Below are positions 11,884 through 20,955 of a DNA stretch of 22,228 nucleotides, in pieces. The notes beneath the pieces are model-generated. The model had not been told where the DNA came from. It made no database searches and saw nothing but the letters and a program-made list of their open reading frames with translations. How positions within the stretch are numbered: the stretch's first letter is position 1; each line of letters begins with the position of its first letter. The stretch comes from a virus. The stretch spans positions 1 through 22,228 of IMG/VR virus record IMGVR_UViG_3300030406_000545. The stretch is one strand, 5' to 3'. The position numbers and the translations under genes were made by a program.

Positions 11884-14800
11884 TTAACTACCACGCCCAA
11901 AACCTACAGCAGTATAACTAAATGTTTTATTTTGTACAGCGTTACCTGCATTAAGAAATTTTATAGTAAATCCAGAACCACTTATATTAGTTATCTCAAA
12001 ACGATCAGTACCACCAAGATCATTAGCAGTAATACCAATACTAGGTAATTGTGTACCTGCTGCAACATCAGTACCACTAGCACCTGTGAAAAACGCATGG
12101 TCAAAAGTAACTGCAAGTCCAGATGATGATGTACCAGAACTTAAATTAGACTTTTGTTCTGTTCTTCTATCTAATTCGGCTGTATAGCCTAACTGATCTA
12201 TCTCTATACTTTGTGCAGGGTCATCACTATCCATTTCGCATCTAAATTTAAATCCTCTTCCAATATGCGTACCATTTGCAAAAGTATTAAATGTTTTACC
12301 AGAAAAATCGCTATCTTGATAACTTGACCCATTAGAAGGTGCTGCGGTTGTAGTAGCAACTAATAATTTTGCATTACAATCAAATGCGGTTGCGGAATCG
12401 AAATCTCTCCATAAATCAATATTTGCAGTTCTCTTATCGATAAGATCATTTGGATAAAAACCTTGTGTTACAAAATGTCTTGTTAATCTTAATGGGTGTA
12501 CAGAACCTAAATCTAATATATTAGCGAAGTCATAAGAGCCACCAGTTATATCAACAGCACCTAAAAAGTCAAAATCAGCAATAGCATCAAAGTCTGCTAC
12601 ATTATCTAATGTTTCTAACGAACCAAGAACAAGTCCATTTACCTCATCACTAAAAAAACAATCTACTTTAGTACCTGCAAAAGGTGGACTGTCTGTATCT
12701 TCTCTATCTGTAAATGTGAGTAGTTTAGGTTGCGGATCAGGATTAGTTACAACAACTGATGCTTCACCAGAACTTAACCTACCGCCATCATCCCTAAATT
12801 TTAAAATATACTCACCATCAATTGCTGGTACAAGCGTTTCGCTTACTGATCCTGGCAATCTAGGGATAATATCAACAGAATTAGTAAATGTACCAGTACC
12901 ATCTGTTAAATTACTATGTCTTACAACTACGTTACCGCCATGTAAAACATCAACGTCTGTGGATTGATTGAAACGTAGTCTTAAAAACTGATCTGATACT
13001 GGTTCTACTAAAAGACCTGTTACATCCTGTGGAACGGCAGTTTTACCAGCAGCGTTAAAAGTTAATGTTGTAGGTTCTGCACTAGGTTCAAAAAATGCAT
13101 TATAACTATATACTTCAAATTCATAAGTACCTAATTCAGTATCAAATATCTCAAAAACTGGACTTTGTACAATTGTTGTTTGAAAACTACCATTATTAAA
13201 TTTATGTTTTACAGAATATTGTGAAACACCTGCTACTGGTTGCCATGATATTATTAACTTACTTACTGCCCTATCACCTAAAACAATAATCCTTTCATCA
13301 CCTACAATATTACTAGGTGCATCTTTAAGTTCTATAAGATTTTTTATTATAGGTGTAGTTATTGTTGCACCATCTTCTACAAATGCATATTTAGCGGGAT
13401 TATGAAACATTGCAGATATAGTAAATGTATTATTATCCTCTTTAACTGATAACACTCTAAAATCTTCTGTTTCAGTTGTAGCCCTTACAAACAACCATAC
13501 GCTATTAACTTGTGGTGCAGAACTATATGCACTAGATACTGTTATAACAGAACCAGATATATCAGATATTGTTTTTGTCTGTAAACTGCCATCTGTAAGA
13601 ATTACTGATAACTCATCACCTGTAGATGGTGTTGTAGGTAAATCTTTAATATTATCTACTGTAATCTGTGTTGTTGTAGCTGCTGATATTCTTCCAGATC
13701 TTCTAACACCACTACGTACAGGATCTTGAACAGTAATAATATCACCTGGTCTGATTAAAGAACCTGCATCTGCTGTTGTAGTAAATGCAACTGTTTCCGT
13801 TTCATTGTTTTGTGTGTAAAGATGCCATAAACCCATTCTTCTAGCTTGTGCCTGATCGCTACAACCTATTGCTTCTAGATTTTTTACAACAACACCAAAT
13901 TTTGATTGGTTTGCACTAGTATCTTCTACTGTCTCATATTCATATGTTCTAGTTTCATTCTGAAAATATTTTACATTTACGACTGTATCTCTTGTTGATT
14001 GACTTGCATTATTATAAATAAAACCATCTTCTGTTACGTTGGCATAGGAAAAGAAATAAGAACTTGTAGTTGGTCTATCTTGAGTAAGTGTAATTTTACC
14101 ATCTTCTATAAATAAACTAGCCCTCATTATCGAGGCAATTTTATCTAACAAAGTATATGCCTGAGTACTGGTCTGTATAACAATATTGCAGCTAAATCTA
14201 GGGGAAGTACCACCCTGACCATTATCTATTAATTCTGAATTATATACAGAAGCGTCATAAAAAGCATATTTATCTACCTCATCTTCTGTTACAAAATCAC
14301 CAAAACCCGCCCTACTTTCTGTAATAATGTCATATAAAACCCATGCAGGGTCATTACAATATTCTTTTGTTGCCTTTAATGTGCCATTAAAAGTACCGCT
14401 AAAAGATAAAGAGCCATCTGATCTAACAGTAGAATTATGTGGTATTTTTACTAACCTACCTCTTATACGATACATTCTTTGGGGTACTGATCTAAATATT
14501 TCAGCATCAAAGCGTAAAGCAGCTACAGCAGTATTTGCATAGGTTGGTTGTTCAAAAACTAATTCTGTTATAGATGTAAGTTCAAAGGCATTAATTAATT
14601 TTACATCTGTACTATCTGCTGTAATTCTAGTTACTGTAAGTGTTAAAGGGAAATCAGAATTTTGTATATCATCAGGTAAAAATAATATATGATCTTTAAA
14701 ATATGGTGATGTGCTTTTACCAGTTAAAATACCCCCACTAGTATATATAGAGCGATCAAATCCTCTTGGTGGTGCAGACGTTAGTATTTTCTTAAGTAAA

Positions 14801-15387
14801 GTATTAGCTTGATCTACTAGCTCTATTGTATATTTAACTGTTGTGCCTGATATATTTCCATCATCTTCAATTTTCTGTAATCTGGGAAAACCAATAGTTA
14901 CCCTAATTCCTTCAGTATTTGTATCTGTAATTGATACTACCTGTGGGTTTGTTGTAGTTACAGTAACACCTATTGGTCTATCTCTTTCTGTTTCTTTTAC
15001 ACCTGGTATTTTTGTTTGTGTAGATGTGCCGAAACGTGGTATAAATCTTGGTCTATTAGAATCTGATGTACCAAAATTATAATCAGTATCTGATGGATCA
15101 GTATCTGGTGCAGATTGTTTTAAAACTTGTACGTTATTTAGAAATACATCTTTGAGTGCTGTTACATTGTAATTATTTGTACCTTGTGTATGACCTGCTT
15201 CTATAGCAGATGGGAACCCTGCCACCTGACCTTCCGCTATAACGTCTATCGTAGTAACAAATTGACGAGAACCTAACTCGCCTTCTTTCATTTCACTGTC
15301 ATAATATCTTAAATTAAGCTGTCCTTCGACATCATTCTTTTTAAATCTAAGGCTATTAGCATCAGTTATATTTGCTGGTAATGTCAT
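11884..15387 (-). CDS. J: Tail tip / host specificity protein, lambda gpJ-like
   Basis: The large tail-tip protein (1167 residues; lambda J is 1132) that closes the baseplate hub and contacts the host surface. The N-terminal J core is recognisable: LRYYDSEMKEGELGSRQFVTTIDVIAEGQVAGFP, VTALKDVFLNNVQV, and further on TYANTAVAALRFDA and YRIRGRLVKIP. Fibronectin-III-like segments follow at about 705-900 (LIISWQPVAGVSQYSVKH, GTYEFEVYSYN). The C-terminal third is less conserved and probably holds host-specific parts. Position directly after the K-I gene and before the fibre matches lambda order. Confidence 0.88.
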   Translation of the reverse strand: MTLPANITDANSLRFKKNDVEGQLNLRYYDSEMKEGELGSRQFVTTIDVIAEGQVAGFPSAIEAGHTQGTNNYNVTALKDVFLNNVQVLKQSAPDTDPSDTDYNFGTSDSNRPRFIPRFGTSTQTKIPGVKETERDRPIGVTVTTTNPQVVSITDTNTEGIRVTIGFPRLQKIEDDGNISGTTVKYTIELVDQANTLLKKILTSAPPRGFDRSIYTSGGILTGKSTSPYFKDHILFLPDDIQNSDFPLTLTVTRITADSTDVKLINAFELTSITELVFEQPTYANTAVAALRFDAEIFRSVPQRMYRIRGRLVKIPHNSTVRSDGSLSFSGTFNGTLKATKEYCNDPAWVLYDIITESRAGFGDFVTEDEVDKYAFYDASVYNSELIDNGQGGTSPRFSCNIVIQTSTQAYTLLDKIASIMRASLFIEDGKITLTQDRPTTSSYFFSYANVTEDGFIYNNASQSTRDTVVNVKYFQNETRTYEYETVEDTSANQSKFGVVVKNLEAIGCSDQAQARRMGLWHLYTQNNETETVAFTTTADAGSLIRPGDIITVQDPVRSGVRRSGRISAATTTQITVDNIKDLPTTPSTGDELSVILTDGSLQTKTISDISGSVITVSSAYSSAPQVNSVWLFVRATTETEDFRVLSVKEDNNTFTISAMFHNPAKYAFVEDGATITTPIIKNLIELKDAPSNIVGDERIIVLGDRAVSKLIISWQPVAGVSQYSVKHKFNNGSFQTTIVQSPVFEIFDTELGTYEFEVYSYNAFFEPSAEPTTLTFNAAGKTAVPQDVTGLLVEPVSDQFLRLRFNQSTDVDVLHGGNVVVRHSNLTDGTGTFTNSVDIIPRLPGSVSETLVPAIDGEYILKFRDDGGRLSSGEASVVVTNPDPQPKLLTFTDREDTDSPPFAGTKVDCFFSDEVNGLVLGSLETLDNVADFDAIADFDFLGAVDITGGSYDFANILDLGSVHPLRLTRHFVTQGFYPNDLIDKRTANIDLWRDFDSATAFDCNAKLLVATTTAAPSNGSSYQDSDFSGKTFNTFANGTHIGRGFKFRCEMDSDDPAQSIEIDQLGYTAELDRRTEQKSNLSSGTSSSGLAVTFDHAFFTGASGTDVAAGTQLPSIGITANDLGGTDRFEITNISGSGFTIKFLNAGNAVQNKTFSYTAVGFGRGS

Positions 15388-15389
15388 AA

Positions 15390-16358
15390 TTAATCCTTAA
15401 ATACAGGGGCTGTGTCAGTTCCAGATGACACAACTATTGAGCCAGTAAACACTTCTCCAAAAATCAGAGGTATGCAAACACCACTTCTGCTAACGTTTTG
15501 TATGCCAGTAAATGAATAATTAACCCTCGTATCTGTTTCGCTTAAACCATTTGGTACATCACCTACTGTAGGCTGCTGTTGTGGAAATAGCATATTTGTT
15601 ACACCACTTACAGCCATTGATACACCAGTTGTTAATAATGCAGTACCTATTGTTGCAACTATTGCTACGGAAGATGCAGCAGCAGCAGCACCGCCCCCTA
15701 TTAAAGCTGCGGCAATCCAAAACCATGCACCAGATACAATAGGTATCATTCTTATCTCACCAACACTATTTATTAATAAATCATCTTTTGTTTTTATAAC
15801 ATCATTATTTATAGTAATTCTGTACATATTTTGTTTAAGATGCGGTTCTATTTCTGGATAATTACAAACTAAATATTTATAAACATCTTTCATATTTTTA
15901 ACATCTGCATAATTAACGTGCCAACCTACTAATTGTGCTAATCTTCCGTATACTTTTATTTTTCTTAAATCTTTTTCTTCTTCTGTTCTATCTCTATCAA
16001 TAAATTTATCTTTTGTAAGCATTGGCTTATGCACTTCTGGTTTAAGTTCTATACATTCATCATCAATAGGGTTAAAAATAAACCATGATAAACCTATAAA
16101 ATTACAATTTTTTATATCTTCTTGTGATGCAGTTAAATCACCATTTGGATGTGAATGACATATATACAAAACAGTTCCAGTTTCTTCTGCTTTAGCCCAG
16201 TCTTCTGGATCTATTGTAAAACTATTTGCACCTTCTATAGCTATATTTTTACATGGATAATATTGCTGTTTATTATCTACATCTATAACTAAACCACAAC
16301 TTTCATCTGGTAAAGATGTTTTAGCATGATGTAGTGCCTGTTCCTGCCAAGAATTCAT
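15390..16358 (-). CDS. Tail tip assembly protein: JAB peptidase (gpK-like) fused to gpI-like domain
   Basis: A 322-residue protein. The N-terminal JAB/MPN metalloprotease domain has Glu19 (DESCGL) and the full JAMM motif HSHPNGDLTASQED with His68, His70, Ser78 and Asp81, so it should be active. From about residue 130, VYGRLAQLVGWHVNYADVKN and YKYLVCNYPEIEPHL match the beta-grasp start of lambda tail assembly protein I. The hydrophobic AAALIGGGAAAAASSVAIVA stretch and MLFPQQQP tail complete that part. Lambda has K (JAB plus NlpC/P60) and I as separate genes; here JAB is joined to I and NlpC/P60 is absent. The start overlaps the L-like stop by ATGA. Confidence 0.85.
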   Translation of the reverse strand: MNSWQEQALHHAKTSLPDESCGLVIDVDNKQQYYPCKNIAIEGANSFTIDPEDWAKAEETGTVLYICHSHPNGDLTASQEDIKNCNFIGLSWFIFNPIDDECIELKPEVHKPMLTKDKFIDRDRTEEEKDLRKIKVYGRLAQLVGWHVNYADVKNMKDVYKYLVCNYPEIEPHLKQNMYRITINNDVIKTKDDLLINSVGEIRMIPIVSGAWFWIAAALIGGGAAAAASSVAIVATIGTALLTTGVSMAVSGVTNMLFPQQQPTVGDVPNGLSETDTRVNYSFTGIQNVSRSGVCIPLIFGEVFTGSIVVSSGTDTAPVFKD

Positions 16359-16927
16359 GCAAACGTACCTACAGATGGAAAATCTTTTCTTGTAATAATA
16401 CGTTTAGGTGCTGATCTGTTTTGCAAGTCCAAAGATGACGCACATTCAAATTCTACAAAATCTTTTGATTCTACAGTTTTTCTATCAATGAAAAATGTTT
16501 GATTTTCATATGTATTATTAGCAGGTGTACCAAATGGATTTGTACCAGATTCAAAATTGGCATTATCTAAATAACGCAACATAGTGACCTTTCTAATAAA
16601 TTTAGCACCATTTAAATCATTCTTAGGTGTTGTTAGGTTTGCCTGTGTCATTAATGCTGTAACAGTTGACAAAATATTGCTAATTCTTACTGTTGGTCTA
16701 GGTCTAGTTGTTCTTGTTGCTGCATATTCAAAACCGTTAGCTTCTATTGGAATGCGTGTATATGTATTACCTTGAAATACAACATTAAAAGTAGTGTTCA
16801 TATTTATCCCATTATGAAACCTTGATACATCACTACTGCCATGTAAAGCAGCTACCAAATGTATTTCAAACAGTTCTATTTTTGCACTAGGGTTTGCTTT
16901 TTGTAGTTCTTCAGTAGGTATAGCCAT
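16355..16927 (-). CDS. L: Minor tail protein, lambda gpL-like, without Cys-rich end
   Basis: A 190-residue tail tip protein. Residues about 17-150 follow gpL: LFEIHLVAA, FQGNTYTRIPIEANGFEYAA, RPRPTVRISNILSTVTALM, FIRKVTMLRYLDNANF, RKTVESKDFVEFECASSLDL. Lambda gpL is about 232 residues and its C-terminus carries Cys residues that bind an iron-sulfur cluster. Here the chain stops at RKDFPSVGTFA, with a single Cys at about 161, so the cluster domain is missing. The ATG overlaps the last base of the M-like gene, and the stop overlaps the K-I start. Confidence 0.82.
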   Translation of the reverse strand: MAIPTEELQKANPSAKIELFEIHLVAALHGSSDVSRFHNGINMNTTFNVVFQGNTYTRIPIEANGFEYAATRTTRPRPTVRISNILSTVTALMTQANLTTPKNDLNGAKFIRKVTMLRYLDNANFESGTNPFGTPANNTYENQTFFIDRKTVESKDFVEFECASSLDLQNRSAPKRIITRKDFPSVGTFA

Positions 16928-17499
16928 TATGGTTCAAATACCTCCTCAAATGTAGCTGTAATTGTTGCCCTGTTAGGTACTCTTATATTTTTTGTCCATT
17001 TTTTACATACAAACTGTTTTGCACCTGATCTTGTAATTGTACAGTTTCCGGAAGTTGTAGCACTTCCACTAGCTGTTACTGTAAATATATTTGCACTTGT
17101 AAGACCAACAACAGAATATGTACCATCAGATGCAGAACCACTTGTAAAATCTATTGTTATAGAATCATTCGCAAATAATTGATGGTTACTAATCGTTATT
17201 GTTATTGTTGTAGAACCGCTTTGTGCGTATGTACCTGATTTTGTTAATGTTTGATTAGGTGGTGTATAAGTAAATGATGCCTGATCTAATGCACGTTCAT
17301 TTAAAAAATATTCAATAGTATCACTATCCGCTTCTGTAATATTATTCCATGCAAGATTATATATTTTTTTATTTTGATGTGCTGCTATACCTACTAATTG
17401 TCTTTGTTCAAATCCATCTGCAAATTTTACTATTTTGATAGTAGGACTACTTTGCTTTTGTAATCCATAACTAGGTTCAATAGAAGGAAATGTAGCCAT
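16927..17499 (-). CDS. M: Minor tail protein, lambda gpM-like, with inserted beta module
   Basis: A 190-residue tail tip protein. The N-terminal part (IKIVKFADGFEQRQLVGIAA at 21-40, IEYFLNERALDQASFTYTPP at 62-81) and the end (KQFVCKKWTKNIRVPNRATI, then FEEVFEP) align well by eye with lambda gpM (109 residues), which has KVRFGDGYSQR, FLWTPP, VTCAKW and EFEQV at the same points. Between them, at about 84-158, is an extra module: SNHQLFANDSITIDFTSGSA, DGTYSVVGLTSANIFTVTAS. I recall it as a mobile beta domain in other phage virion proteins. Confidence 0.82.
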   Translation of the reverse strand: MATFPSIEPSYGLQKQSSPTIKIVKFADGFEQRQLVGIAAHQNKKIYNLAWNNITEADSDTIEYFLNERALDQASFTYTPPNQTLTKSGTYAQSGSTTITITISNHQLFANDSITIDFTSGSASDGTYSVVGLTSANIFTVTASGSATTSGNCTITRSGAKQFVCKKWTKNIRVPNRATITATFEEVFEP

Positions 17500-17501
17500 A
17501 A

Positions 17502-19247
17502 TTATGCGTTAGATAATAAACCACCTGCACGTTTCTGGTTAATTAATTCAGCTTGTATTGCTGCTGCTAATACGTTACCAAATTCATTAGCCTGACCTGT
17601 ATTACCTTCTACAGCAGTACCAGAAGCATCTACAGATACATTAATAATTGTACTGCCACCACCTGATGATTCAACACCTAATTTACCGTTTGCACCCCTT
17701 CTAAGAGGTAATATCGCCTCAGCACCTGCCTCACCCATAAGACCCATACCATTTTTCATAGGAAACATAGTCGGTCTATTTACAATGCCGCCATAAGCAT
17801 ATTTCTGTATTTGACCATCTACAAATGCATTACCGTTTGCACTTTTGCTAAATAAACCACTAAAAAAGTTTGTTAAAGGTTTTGTTATTGTTTGTTGTAT
17901 TGCTATACGTGCCATATCAGCAATAATTGATCTTGCTAAATCACTAAAATTTAGTTTTCCTGTTTCTACAAACTTAACAAGAGCATCTTCCATACCCTTA
18001 ATACCACTAACAACAACATCTGCCATAGATTCCTGTACTGTTTTTATGCTGTCTCTAAATGTTTTTAGTTTTTCTCGCATTTGTTGACCAAATGTTTTAT
18101 CTATAGACTCACCTGCTTTTTCAGCACTTTTTTCTATATTTTGGAAGTAACTAGCAGGTGCATTTGTTTCACCGCTAAATAATTGTTGTATTTTATTGAA
18201 ACTTTCAGTAAACCTTTCAGAAAAACCTTTTGTAAAATCTTCACCTAATAGTGATGTTAAATTACTTTTTTGTTGTGTTTTAAATCTATTACCTAAATCT
18301 TTTGCAATATTACCTGCACCACCTAAAAGTTTTTGTACAAAAGGTGGAATTTTTATTTTGGCAAATTCACTTTGTATTTTTTGTGCTGCTGCACTGATAA
18401 CTCTTATTACTTCATCTACTAATTTAACAGTTGCAAATATACCAATAGCAATACCTCTAATCCCTATTTCTATAGCCTTGAAAAATCCACTAAAATCATT
18501 TTCTGCACTAAACAATTCACTAAATACACCAACAATAGTATTTAATGCAGGTAAAAGTGCATCTGTAAGTTGCTTTCTAAATCCATCAAACCTAATTGCT
18601 AATACTGCTATCTGGTCATTGAAAAATTCAGCATTTTGTGCAAAATTTTCTGATACTTCATAATTAAATTCTGTTAAAGATGCTGCACCACCATTAAGTA
18701 AATTAATTAAACTCGCACCTGATCTACCAAATATTTCCATAGCAAGTGCAGCTTTTGTTGCACCATTCTCCATAGTTGCAAATTTATCTGCTACTTCTCC
18801 TAGTACCTGCTCACTTGTTTTAAATGTGCCATCTGTTGTTCTAACAGATATTCCTAATGCATCAAAACTATCTTTATATGTAGCAACACCCTGATCTGCC
18901 TCCCTCATAGATTGTGCTAATCTTCTTAACCCCTTATCTATAGTTTCTTGGCTTACACCTGCTAATTTACCTGCGTTTACGTATGCCTGTAGTGTATTAG
19001 CTGCTATTCCTGTCTGATCAGCCATCTTACCAAAACTATCTGCACTATCTATTGCACCTTTTACAAGTCCTACAAACGCACCGCCAGAAATAAGAATACC
19101 AAAAGTTGCAAATGTTTTATTTAGGCCACCCATTGCAAGCCTTAAATTTTTAACACGCCCTGCAACCCCTTGCATAGAGTTACCTAGACGTTTAATAGAA
19201 CCTGCACCTACAGTTTTTGCTGCTACTACTAAATCAAACTTTGCCAT
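17502..19247 (-). CDS. H: Tape measure protein, lambda gpH-like
   Basis: Sets tail length and is ejected at infection. 581 residues. Early part: FGILISGGAFVGLVKGAIDS (membrane-like helix, about 49-68), then the family block MADQTGIAANTLQAYVNAGK and AALAMEIFGRSGASLINLLN. A second hydrophobic segment is IEIGIRGIAIGIFATVKLVD (about 257-276). The C-terminal lambda-type tape measure segment is present: DLARSIIADMARIAIQQTIT, GLMGEAGAEAILPLRRGANG, INVSVDASG. By the family rule of about 0.15 nm per residue the tail would be near 87 nm (inference). It starts one base after the frameshifted chaperone ORF stops. Confidence 0.92.
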   Translation of the reverse strand: MAKFDLVVAAKTVGAGSIKRLGNSMQGVAGRVKNLRLAMGGLNKTFATFGILISGGAFVGLVKGAIDSADSFGKMADQTGIAANTLQAYVNAGKLAGVSQETIDKGLRRLAQSMREADQGVATYKDSFDALGISVRTTDGTFKTSEQVLGEVADKFATMENGATKAALAMEIFGRSGASLINLLNGGAASLTEFNYEVSENFAQNAEFFNDQIAVLAIRFDGFRKQLTDALLPALNTIVGVFSELFSAENDFSGFFKAIEIGIRGIAIGIFATVKLVDEVIRVISAAAQKIQSEFAKIKIPPFVQKLLGGAGNIAKDLGNRFKTQQKSNLTSLLGEDFTKGFSERFTESFNKIQQLFSGETNAPASYFQNIEKSAEKAGESIDKTFGQQMREKLKTFRDSIKTVQESMADVVVSGIKGMEDALVKFVETGKLNFSDLARSIIADMARIAIQQTITKPLTNFFSGLFSKSANGNAFVDGQIQKYAYGGIVNRPTMFPMKNGMGLMGEAGAEAILPLRRGANGKLGVESSGGGSTIINVSVDASGTAVEGNTGQANEFGNVLAAAIQAELINQKRAGGLLSNA

Positions 19248-19248
19248 A

Positions 19249-19910
19249 TTATTTTTCCTTATTTATTACTTGTAATGCTGCTGCTTCCATTATTTGTAGA
19301 TTTTCAAGCATAGCAACAGTATCTTCTACTAAGTATAGTTTAATCATTTCTATCACAGATGTATAGTCTAAACCAATAATTCCACTTATTCCTACACGCC
19401 ATTGTGTTTGACATCTTAAAAACATTTGTACAGTTTCCCAATTTTGTGAATAAACATAAAAATTATTATCTATTTCTTTTTTTTCTGTTTTTATTCCTAA
19501 TACTGCATCATCTTCTGCTGTTTTATCTATGACAGTTGAACCAACAGCCCAATATTCACCTGCCTTTATTAGTTTTTTACAAATATTTCTTCATTAGATT
19601 CCATAAATGCAAAACCTACAGCAGTAGCAAAACCTCTTACTTCTAGTAATTGATTAAGTGTACTTTTGTTGAATGGTACTTCTTGACCTTCAGCATCTAC
19701 TAAATCTTCCCAACCTAGTAATACTTCTTTTGCTACATCTATATCATCTATCTGTTTATCTTCCACCATTTTTATCATTTCTTTAAATCTAGATTGTGAA
19801 ATATTTTTAAAGTGTGCTGTAAAAATTTCTTGTGAAACTTCACCATCTTTATTTATTTTAACTACTACTTTCCATTTATATGTAGGTTTCTGGTCAATAA
19901 CAAAGGGCAT
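19249..19910 (-). CDS. Tail assembly chaperone fusion G-T made by -1 frameshift
   Basis: The 220-residue product of the G frame continued in the -1 frame after the slippery site at 19572-19578. The T part (107 residues, LIKAGEYWAVGSTVIDKTAE onward to QVINKEK) has no start codon of its own near its beginning, and the frame is open right up to the tape measure gene. It contains NWETVQMFLRCQTQWRVGIS and GLDYTSVIEMI, the pattern of the DUF1799-type T domain known from siphoviruses. As in lambda, G and G-T should coat the tape measure and recruit tail tube subunits; G-T is made in small amounts. The stop at 19249 is one base before the tape measure ATG. Confidence 0.85.
19569..19910 (-). CDS. G: Tail assembly chaperone, lambda gpG-like
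   Basis: The 113-residue product of normal decoding. It begins MPFVIDQKPTYKWKVVVKIN, a beta-rich start, then a helical part (HFKNISQSRFKEMIKMVEDK) and WEDLVDAEGQEVPFNKSTLN near residues 67-86, typical of tail chaperones that act on tape measure protein. It ends IFVKN-stop exactly at the slippery heptamer. Position between the tail tube and tape measure is that of lambda G. A palindrome-bearing promoter region lies just upstream (19933-19946). Confidence 0.85.
   Translation of the reverse strand: MPFVIDQKPTYKWKVVVKINKDGEVSQEIFTAHFKNISQSRFKEMIKMVEDKQIDDIDVAKEVLLGWEDLVDAEGQEVPFNKSTLNQLLEVRGFATAVGFAFMESNEEIFVKN
19572..19578 (-). other. Slippery heptamer A AAA AAC for -1 frameshift
   Basis: In the G frame the bases read GTA AAA AAC TAA, giving the X XXY YYZ heptamer A AAA AAC immediately before the stop. 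Slipping back one base lets the ribosome read CTA ATA AAG and continue for 107 residues. No strong downstream hairpin was identified by eye; a GAAGAA purine stretch lies upstream and could act like an internal Shine-Dalgarno sequence. Confidence 0.85.
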
Positions 19911-19932
19911 AACAAAATAGGTATATACATAC

Positions 19933-19946
19933 TAGGGTAGACCCTA
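19933..19946 (-). promoter_or_regulatory. Palindrome TAGGGTAGACCCTA, variant operator before chaperone gene
   Basis: The arms TAGGGT and ACCCTA are perfect; the centre is AG rather than TA. It lies 22 bp before the G start, in a 54-bp gap after the tail tube gene. On the minus strand TATATA-like hexamers follow it and TTGCAT lies upstream, as at 8224. An imperfect AGGTATATAC half-site is nearby at about 19918-19928. It could give a second promoter for the tail genes. Confidence 0.4.
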
Positions 19947-19964
19947 TTTATAATCTATGCAACT

Positions 19965-20900
19965 TTAGGTATAAACTAAACTAAATTCATTATTAGCTGA
20001 TGCTGTAGGTGTTGCCATAAATGGTAAATTAAGCATTGTTATGCCATCTGATTCCTCATAAGTAGGCTGCCCTAAATCTGTTTGTGGACAAGATACAGTA
20101 ACTTTATTACCTGCTGTTGTACCATGCAACCAAGTGTTTGTGCCAGTTGATGTGCCAGTATAATCTGTAAAGAAGTTATGACTAGATAATGCAACAGCTT
20201 CTACAACTGCTGTACCTGATGGTCTGCGGTCTGTAATTATTACTTCTTTTGTACCACCTACTAATTCTCTATAAATAACTTCATTATTAAAATCTAAATT
20301 CCATGATTGTAATGCTGCTGCAAAACCAAATATTGCAAAGTTAGATGTACTGCCATTTTTAAATATAAGGGGAGATGCCTGATTGCTAACTGTTACAGAA
20401 GGTAACGCATCATCAGTAGGTGCAGTAAATAGACCAGTTAAAGAAAAAGAAATACGTGGAATATTATTTACTTCACAGTTAATACTAAATGTGCCTCTAC
20501 AGCCTTTAACAATATGTCTAACACCATCATAGTTAACAAATAATGTAACGCTATCTGAAGGGGTACTAACTGGTGCATAAGTAACTGTATTTCCACCACT
20601 AATTGTTTCTGATAAACCACAGGCTTTTAAAATACTGCCGTACTTTGGTGCTGTACCCGCAGATCCACTACCTGACATTTCTACATCAAAGGTTACATTA
20701 ACTCTTGTATTAGCAGGTATTACTTCATAGTTACCCATGTATGGCCTTATTAAATCTCTCGATACTTCATCACTAACAATAGGTTCTATATTTAAATCTA
20801 TTACCTGTACATAGTTAGCACTACCTGTAGGGTTAGGGTCTGTACCATAACTAGATTCTGCTTTCGCTAATATGCTTCTTTTTCTGTGTAGCTTAGGCAT
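19965..20900 (-). CDS. Major tail tube protein
   Basis: The 311-residue protein that should polymerise into the tail tube around the tape measure. Recognisable features are the start KRSILAKAESSYGTDPNPTG (about 8-27), YVQVIDLNIEPIVSDEVSRD, LIRPYMGNYEVIPANTRVNV, then FDVEMSGSGSAGTAPKYGSI and LLKACGLSE-type text, which is the usual pattern of the phage tail tube family in siphoviruses. The remainder is beta-rich, with FSLTGLFTAP and a long C-terminal domain. Position between the U-like terminator and the chaperone is that of lambda V. A weak TATAAA-like -10 lies in the 55-bp gap upstream. Confidence 0.88.
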   Translation of the reverse strand: MPKLHRKRSILAKAESSYGTDPNPTGSANYVQVIDLNIEPIVSDEVSRDLIRPYMGNYEVIPANTRVNVTFDVEMSGSGSAGTAPKYGSILKACGLSETISGGNTVTYAPVSTPSDSVTLFVNYDGVRHIVKGCRGTFSINCEVNNIPRISFSLTGLFTAPTDDALPSVTVSNQASPLIFKNGSTSNFAIFGFAAALQSWNLDFNNEVIYRELVGGTKEVIITDRRPSGTAVVEAVALSSHNFFTDYTGTSTGTNTWLHGTTAGNKVTVSCPQTDLGQPTYEESDGITMLNLPFMATPTASANNEFSLVYT

Positions 20901-20955
20901 TGTTACATTAGATCAGTATGTTTATATAATATATGTTTTTAGTAAGAAACACCAT

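Noticed and set aside
18196-18663. A 155-codon plus-strand ORF inside the tape measure gene
   Set aside because: It is antisense to a well-supported tape measure protein; the Ile/Ser/Leu-rich text is the expected antisense reading of it.
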